Positions 60,323-64,000 of a stretch of 64,000 bases of DNA are shown piece by piece (the stretch's first letter is position 1; each line of letters starts with the position of its first letter). The DNA comes from Gemmatimonadota bacterium (GTDB lineage: Bacteria; Gemmatimonadota; Gemmatimonadetes; Gemmatimonadales; Gemmatimonadaceae), in NCBI GenBank assembly GCA_003134685.1, contig PLCA01000006.1, positions 32,409 through 96,408 of the forward strand, written 5' to 3'. The notes beneath the pieces are model-generated. The model saw nothing but the letters and a program-made list of their open reading frames with translations. It made no database searches and had not been told where the DNA came from. The position numbers and the translations under genes are program-made.

Positions 60323-60901
60323 CTACTGGCCTGGGGACGCTTGATTGCAGCGATGCTCCCAGAACCACTTCGCCAGTGCTTCGGCATGGGCGATTGCGGG
60401 CTCTGTGAGCTTCTCTCTGATAGTGCTATCTCGTTTGATCGAATCGGACGTCGGTGAGGGATATCTCACTGGTACGATCGCGCTTATGCCGACACGTTTC
60501 GGCTGAAACCGGACCACAACGGTGTAGAGTCTGAACGCAGTATCCGAGACCGTCCAGGGCGCAACAACGTACATCAATCGAGGCGTCCCAACCGAATCGA
60601 AAAAAATGCTGCTAACCCGCTGACCGAAGGGATCGGTCCCCTCGCGGAATTCTAGCTGGATGGGAGCCGAGTCTATTGCGTCTTGCGATATCGGACGACA
60701 CAACATGACAGACGGCGTGGGAACGCCCAAGGGATCGAACGTAGCGGTTTCTTGGGCGGAACCCAGCACCGGAAGGAACGTCGCGCATGTCAAGAAAATG
60801 AGTAGCGGCGTGCGCCAGATTCTTAAAGTTACTTCCAGCGGCAAGCGCATCGTCAGGACGACAGACATGGCGACTTGGTCATCGGAGTTCATTGGACCCA
60901 T
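60323..60901 (-). CDS. Exported protein of unknown function
   Basis: 192 aa. Hydrophobic segment LLIFLTCATFLPVLGSAQ with a cleavage site near GSAQ. Internal ATGs at 60868 and 60850 would shorten the long pre-signal lead, so the start is uncertain. The mature part is beta-rich (IQLEFREGTDPFGQRVSSIFFDS, RLMYVVAPWTVSDTAFRLYTVVVRFQP). I do not recognise a family. The 5' end overlaps the neighbouring lipoprotein gene by 13 bp. Composition here looks less GC-rich than the core genes, hinting at later acquisition. Confidence 0.6.
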   Translation of the reverse strand: MGPMNSDDQVAMSVVLTMRLPLEVTLRIWRTPLLIFLTCATFLPVLGSAQETATFDPLGVPTPSVMLCRPISQDAIDSAPIQLEFREGTDPFGQRVSSIFFDSVGTPRLMYVVAPWTVSDTAFRLYTVVVRFQPKRVGISAIVPVRYPSPTSDSIKRDSTIREKLTEPAIAHAEALAKWFWEHRCNQASPGQ

Positions 60902-61830
60902 TCACAAATATTCACCTCCACCGAGACCCAACTTCCCCCGTTAATGCTAATCTGAGAATTGGGCACGGGCGCACAAACCCACTGGCTTCCGATAGTCCCA
61001 GGCGCAGGAATGTGGTAGATCGGGGCGGTGACAAGTTGTCTCGAGCTGCAGCCCTTTGAGTTCCAGAAAAAAGCCATGATATTCACCTGTGAGCTGCTTA
61101 CCAGGACTCCCATGAGCTTTGAATCCAGCGCGGCTCCCGCCGCTGTGCCCTCTGGGAAAACATACCCCAAATAAATGCTCCCCACTTCGAGGGCCCCGGC
61201 GAGCAGACTTTCGTCGAGTACCCTAGTTCGTTTTGAAGTGTAATTCAGTTTCGCGACGGCAGCCGCTGTGACTATGTCAGTGCAAGGATCGCCCTGCAAT
61301 GCGTCTTGAACGACCAGAGAGGACGTTGTGCCGCTTTCAGAGAAGTTCAGTGTGAGGGTTCCCGCAACTTGCGATGAACTCATGAAAGGAGTCTGAATAT
61401 CGTTGCCCCCATCTAATGAACCACTCAGGGTTTGAGCGCCCTTCTTGGGCAACGAATAAGGCGTGATGCACTTCGGGTGACAACCGAGATCGCCATATAG
61501 CAGTTTACCTAGGCTATCCGCGACGGGATCAGTTGCGATGATATTCTCAAATACAGCGTACATCTTGCTGGTCTGACTGACAGTTAAATCCATCCTCTCA
61601 CCGGTGGAAAACTGAACTGTCCGCGCAAAAACATCGAGGGTGTAACTCCTTCCATTGTCTCTGCTATAGATCGTCAGCCGCGACGGCGCTGAAATTACTA
61701 CTGGCCTTATGTTCGGAGCCTTCAACGCCGTGGTCTCCGGTGGACCCAGATCGGCCTTACATGCCGCGATGCCAATCACCAGAATACAGACGGGTAGAAA
61801 CTGATTACTTCGCGCTCTTAGTGACGACAT
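60889..61830 (-). CDS. Lipoprotein of unknown function
   Basis: 313 aa. Lipobox IGIAACKA (lipidated Cys about residue 24) after a hydrophobic segment; AGGAG lies 6 nt before the ATG. The mature protein is Ser/Thr-rich and largely beta (PSRLTIYSRDNGRSYTLDVFARTVQFSTGERMDLTV), with paired Cys (CHPKC, and late CSS, CAP, CEW). No catalytic motif is seen. It is in an operon with the following exported protein. Codon choice and base composition are less GC-biased than in the flanking metabolic genes. Confidence 0.65.
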   Translation of the reverse strand: MSSLRARSNQFLPVCILVIGIAACKADLGPPETTALKAPNIRPVVISAPSRLTIYSRDNGRSYTLDVFARTVQFSTGERMDLTVSQTSKMYAVFENIIATDPVADSLGKLLYGDLGCHPKCITPYSLPKKGAQTLSGSLDGGNDIQTPFMSSSQVAGTLTLNFSESGTTSSLVVQDALQGDPCTDIVTAAAVAKLNYTSKRTRVLDESLLAGALEVGSIYLGYVFPEGTAAGAALDSKLMGVLVSSSQVNIMAFFWNSKGCSSRQLVTAPIYHIPAPGTIGSQWVCAPVPNSQISINGGSWVSVEVNICEWVQ

Positions 61831-62141
61831 ACTTCGCTCCTGAACGAGGGTGGTGACTTCACGCCGTCGACCCTACTCAGTCGGTGTCAGAAATGCGTCA
61901 GATCTTCTCAGCACAGGATCGCGCCTTCGTCAGATTCGATTGAGCACGGACAGCGCGCATGGGACCGACGTAGTGCTGGACCCGAGATCAAAAAGGGCGT
62001 TTGCATACCACGAACTGTCGGTTTCGTGTCACCTGTCAGACAAGCGTCAGAAGCCGAGGACCCGCGACGGACTTCTCGAACGTTGGGCGATGGTTGCCGG
62101 CTAGTGCGATTGAGATAACCGTGAGATCGGTCGTTCAGGTC
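61831..62141. other. 311-bp gene-free stretch
   Basis: No coding frame has a plausible ribosome-binding site and no recognisable protein appears. The left end presumably carries the promoter of the lipoprotein gene at 61830; otherwise I see no repeats or hairpins of note. Confidence 0.5.
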
Positions 62142-62414
62142 CTACGGCTCAAACGCTTTCTTTTCAGACAGCAGCCGGGTAGTGAATCGCTGCCCTTCGC
62201 TGATGCGCTCGATCTCGATCGCGGTGGATTCGACGATCTGCTCGACGCGCGCCAGGCGCGCCATAAGCTCCGGATCCCTGCCCGAGCCAAGCGTCTCTCT
62301 CTGACCTCTGCTCTTTCCAAAGAAATAGGCACCGGCAAAGGCGCCAGCGAGCACACCAACGCCCGAGAGAACCCCGATGAGTGCGATGAAGATTCCAATG
62401 TCACCGGGTCCCAT
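62142..62414 (-). CDS. Small single-pass membrane protein with coiled coil
   Basis: 90 aa from ATG 62414, with AGGAG 6 nt upstream; the frame stays open far upstream but that part overlaps the glycosyltransferase and is not supported. One transmembrane helix (IGIFIALIGVLSGVGVLAGAFAGAYFFG) at residues 5-33 is followed by a coiled-coil-like helix (ELMARLARVEQIVESTAIEIERISEGQRF). Topology resembles small scaffold proteins such as YtxH-like or phage-shock PspB-type ones; no firm family is assigned. Confidence 0.75.
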   Translation of the reverse strand: MGPGDIGIFIALIGVLSGVGVLAGAFAGAYFFGKSRGQRETLGSGRDPELMARLARVEQIVESTAIEIERISEGQRFTTRLLSEKKAFEP

Positions 62415-62497
62415 TCGATTCTCCTGTGAGATTGGTTGGGGGGATTCCATGCAGTACGGGGCCAGCGCCGCGCGAGTTCCAGATGCCGGCGCCGGTG

Positions 62498-63658
62498 TTA
62501 CTGCGAGATGTAAGTCCGCCCCTTCCAGCTGACACGCCGTCCGCGGATTACCGCGGTCAGGAAGATGTAAAGGAGCACGAGGGAACCGAGCGGATACGCC
62601 AGTGCGTAGAGCGGATTCTCCCGTATCGTGACATAGACTACGATCCACCAACCCAGCGTCGCCGCCACCGAGATCGCTGCCCACAGGAGCAGGGTGCCGC
62701 CTGTCGCGACTCCGGTCGCTGCCAGTACCAGCGCCAGCAAAGGCAGCAGCTCTATCAATGGTGGCATCAACAGGAAGAGTGGAAAAAGCGTCCGGCCAAC
62801 TTTCCCGAATGGCACCGAGTCGAGCCCGCCGGCGAAGACGTTCTTCTGCCAACCTCCGATTATCTCTCGCAGCGACGCGTACATGCGGGTCGATAGCTGG
62901 TTCACGCCGAGCACCAGCACGACTCTCTTGCGCGCGGCGAAAAATGTCTGCGCCAGCATCATGTCCTCCGCCACCGACGTGCGCACGCTCGCGTGCCCGC
63001 CGATCGCGTTGTAGCTGTCATGCGTGACGAAGATGCACTGCCCGTTGGCGATCTTGTCGCGCACATTGGTCGCCTGTGTAACGGACTCGGTGCCGCCGTA
63101 GCGCATCGCGAGAATCGTGAAGATCTGCGGCTGGATCACCTTCTCCCAGAATCCGCCGAGCTCCTGGCGACCGGCGACGGAGAAGAGCTGGGCCCTGGTG
63201 CGGCGCATGGCGTTCATCGAGCGCGTCACCAGATCGGGGCTGTGCAGCGTGTCGGCGTCGGTGAACTGGAGCACGCTGCCGCGCGCGACTCTCGCGCCGG
63301 TCGCGCACGCCCACTGCTTGCCGAACCAGCCGTCTGGGAGTGGCGGCGATTTTATGAAGCGGGCGCGCGGGTCACGTTGGGCCGCGTCGCGCGCGATCTG
63401 CGCCGTTCCATCCGTCGAGCTGTCGTCCACGACGATGAGCTCGACATTCGGGTACGTCGTCGAGAGAATCGACGTCACGCAACGCTCGATGTTGTGCGCT
63501 TCGTTGCGCGCGGGAACGATCACCGACACGAGCGGCGGATTCTCGAGCGCGACGTCGCTCTCCTCGTCCAGGGAGTGCGAGTGGCGCAGTCGGAGATACG
63601 TCACGACCGGTGGAATGATCCACGGCAGCGACCAGAGAAAGGCAGCGGGATATTGCAT
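62498..63658 (-). CDS. Family-2 glycosyltransferase, membrane-bound
   Basis: 386 aa. N-terminal transmembrane helix (AAFLWSLPWIIPPVVTYL), then a GT-A catalytic domain: VSVIVPARNEAHNIERCV, ELIVVDDSSTDGT, DGWFGKQWACATGA, and FTDADTLHSPDLV with the metal-binding DxD. Two or three more helices close the protein. DGWxGKxWA and the overall form recall HpnB/CrtQ-like transferases that act on lipids (hopanoids or carotenoids), which is an inference. The ATG at 63658 sits immediately after the T run of the upstream gene's terminator (TTTTTTTATTGATG), which is unusual. Confidence 0.85.
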   Translation of the reverse strand: MQYPAAFLWSLPWIIPPVVTYLRLRHSHSLDEESDVALENPPLVSVIVPARNEAHNIERCVTSILSTTYPNVELIVVDDSSTDGTAQIARDAAQRDPRARFIKSPPLPDGWFGKQWACATGARVARGSVLQFTDADTLHSPDLVTRSMNAMRRTRAQLFSVAGRQELGGFWEKVIQPQIFTILAMRYGGTESVTQATNVRDKIANGQCIFVTHDSYNAIGGHASVRTSVAEDMMLAQTFFAARKRVVLVLGVNQLSTRMYASLREIIGGWQKNVFAGGLDSVPFGKVGRTLFPLFLLMPPLIELLPLLALVLAATGVATGGTLLLWAAISVAATLGWWIVVYVTIRENPLYALAYPLGSLVLLYIFLTAVIRGRRVSWKGRTYISQ

Positions 63659-63661
63659 CAA

Positions 63662-63699
63662 TAAAAAAACGGGGCGCCGCGCGACCGCGACGCCCCGCT
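63662..63699 (-). terminator. Intrinsic terminator of the glycine-rich gene
   Basis: On the minus strand GGGGCGTCGCG-GTCG-CGCGGCGCCCC is followed by G and T7, ending 3 bp before the glycosyltransferase start. Confidence 0.88.
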
Positions 63700-63712
63700 C
63701 GATGGGGAAGAG

Positions 63713-64000
63713 TTAACGACCTCCGCCGCCTCCGCCTCCGGGCGGACGGCCACCGCCACCGCCTCCTCCCATCCCGCCACCACCGCCGCCCGGCGCACCG
63801 CCACCACCGGGCTTACCCCCGCCACCACCACCACCTTGTCCGCCGCCGCCGGGCGGGCGTCCACCACCACCACCGCCCTGGCCGCCGCCGCCTTGGCCGC
63901 CGCCACCACCGCCGGGCTTGCCGCCACCACCACCGCCGCCGCCGGGCTTACCACCACCACCGCCGCCGCCCTGGCCACCACCGCCTTGTCCGCCACCGCC
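63713..64000 (-). CDS. Glycine-rich protein, C-terminal part (cut by right window edge)
   Basis: The minus-strand frame is open from the edge to a TAA at 63713 (95 codons plus stop). The protein is almost pure Gly, with recurring QGGGG, KPGGGG and RPPGGGG steps and a single Met, ending GGGGR. Codons are mostly GGC/GGT, so the same DNA reads as an Ala/Val-rich ORF in another frame, which is a shadow. A terminator immediately after the stop supports this frame. Function cannot be told without the N-terminus; surface, cell-wall or RNA-binding Gly-rich proteins are possibilities. Confidence 0.75.
   Translation of the reverse strand, partial: GGGGQGGGGQGGGGGGGKPGGGGGGGGKPGGGGGGQGGGGQGGGGGGRPPGGGGQGGGGGGGKPGGGGAPGGGGGGMGGGGGGGRPPGGGGGGGR

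Noticed and set aside
62142..62852. 236-codon minus-strand frame
   Set aside because: Only the last 90 codons have a ribosome-binding site and a coherent membrane protein; the rest is a shadow of the glycosyltransferase.
63658..63996. Ala/Val-rich frame at the right edge
   Set aside because: It is the frame-shifted reading of GGC/GGT glycine codons; the glycine frame ends at 63713 just before a terminator.

Overview
The window is GC-rich, protein-dense bacterial chromosome. Its gene content points to a Gram-negative, aerobic heterotroph close to the Gemmatimonadota: a large Ser/Thr kinase, a phosphoheptose isomerase for LPS heptose, many lipoproteins with lipobox signals, a pilin-like protein, ThyX, IspH, and several exported families of unknown function. 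This placement is an inference from gene content; there is no rRNA to confirm it. I saw no tRNA, rRNA, insertion sequence, prophage or CRISPR array.

Layout. 1-8330: start of lon (cut by the left edge), Ser/Thr kinase, DUF4015 lipoprotein, Spy-like periplasmic protein, alpha/beta hydrolase, DEAD-box helicase and a pilin-like protein. 8438-13396: M1 peptidase, then a SelW-like selenoprotein read through an in-frame UGA, phosphofructokinase and a coupled pair of exported proteins. 13485-20543: DEAH helicase, gmhA, LD-carboxypeptidase, ispH and a DUF1259 protein. 20687-24331: KamA with two ATP-grasp ligases and a coupled 40-codon ORF. 24473-31280 (minus strand): thyX, FAD oxidase, 3-hydroxyacyl-CoA dehydrogenase, two unknown proteins and a thiolase. 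31632-34998 (minus strand): zinc-ribbon protein, an RNase HI homologue lacking two catalytic acids, an M20 peptidase and a phasin/H1-like protein. 35225-40524: CoA transferase, SGNH hydrolase, orphan D12 methylase, ECF sigma/anti-sigma pair and an exported peptidoglycan-binding-like protein. 40598-49529: SplB-like radical SAM protein, pterin dehydratase, Bax-inhibitor-like protein, HAD phosphatase, then deoC with a full and a half-length aldehyde dehydrogenase, then an ABC exporter. 49553-54327: MHYT-PAS histidine kinase, an ArsR/AHSA1/VOC operon and a PadR regulator. 54400-61830: a two-gene Eco57I-class methylase plus SNF2-like helicase module, probably defence, and three unknown small proteins. 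62142-64000: small membrane protein, family-2 glycosyltransferase and the end of a glycine-rich protein.

How the genes work together. deoC plus aldehyde dehydrogenases would turn deoxyribose-5-phosphate into glyceraldehyde-3-phosphate and acetate. The thiolase and hydroxyacyl-CoA dehydrogenase fit beta-oxidation or C4-CoA chemistry. KamA keeps both lysine-selecting aspartates and probably makes beta-lysine for the adjacent ligases. The methylase and helicase probably act together against foreign DNA.

Most notable observations: (1) the UGA-containing SelW-like gene with a bSECIS-like hairpin at 10817-11044, which ordinary gene calling misses; (2) the minimal methylase-helicase pair; (3) the RNase HI homologue with Glu-to-Ala and Asp-to-Asn changes; (4) a 4 x 42 bp in-frame repeat inside an ATP-grasp gene; (5) a dispersed inverted-repeat element present twice; (6) recurring -10-like hexamers 5-7 nt before start codons, which suggest leaderless mRNAs.
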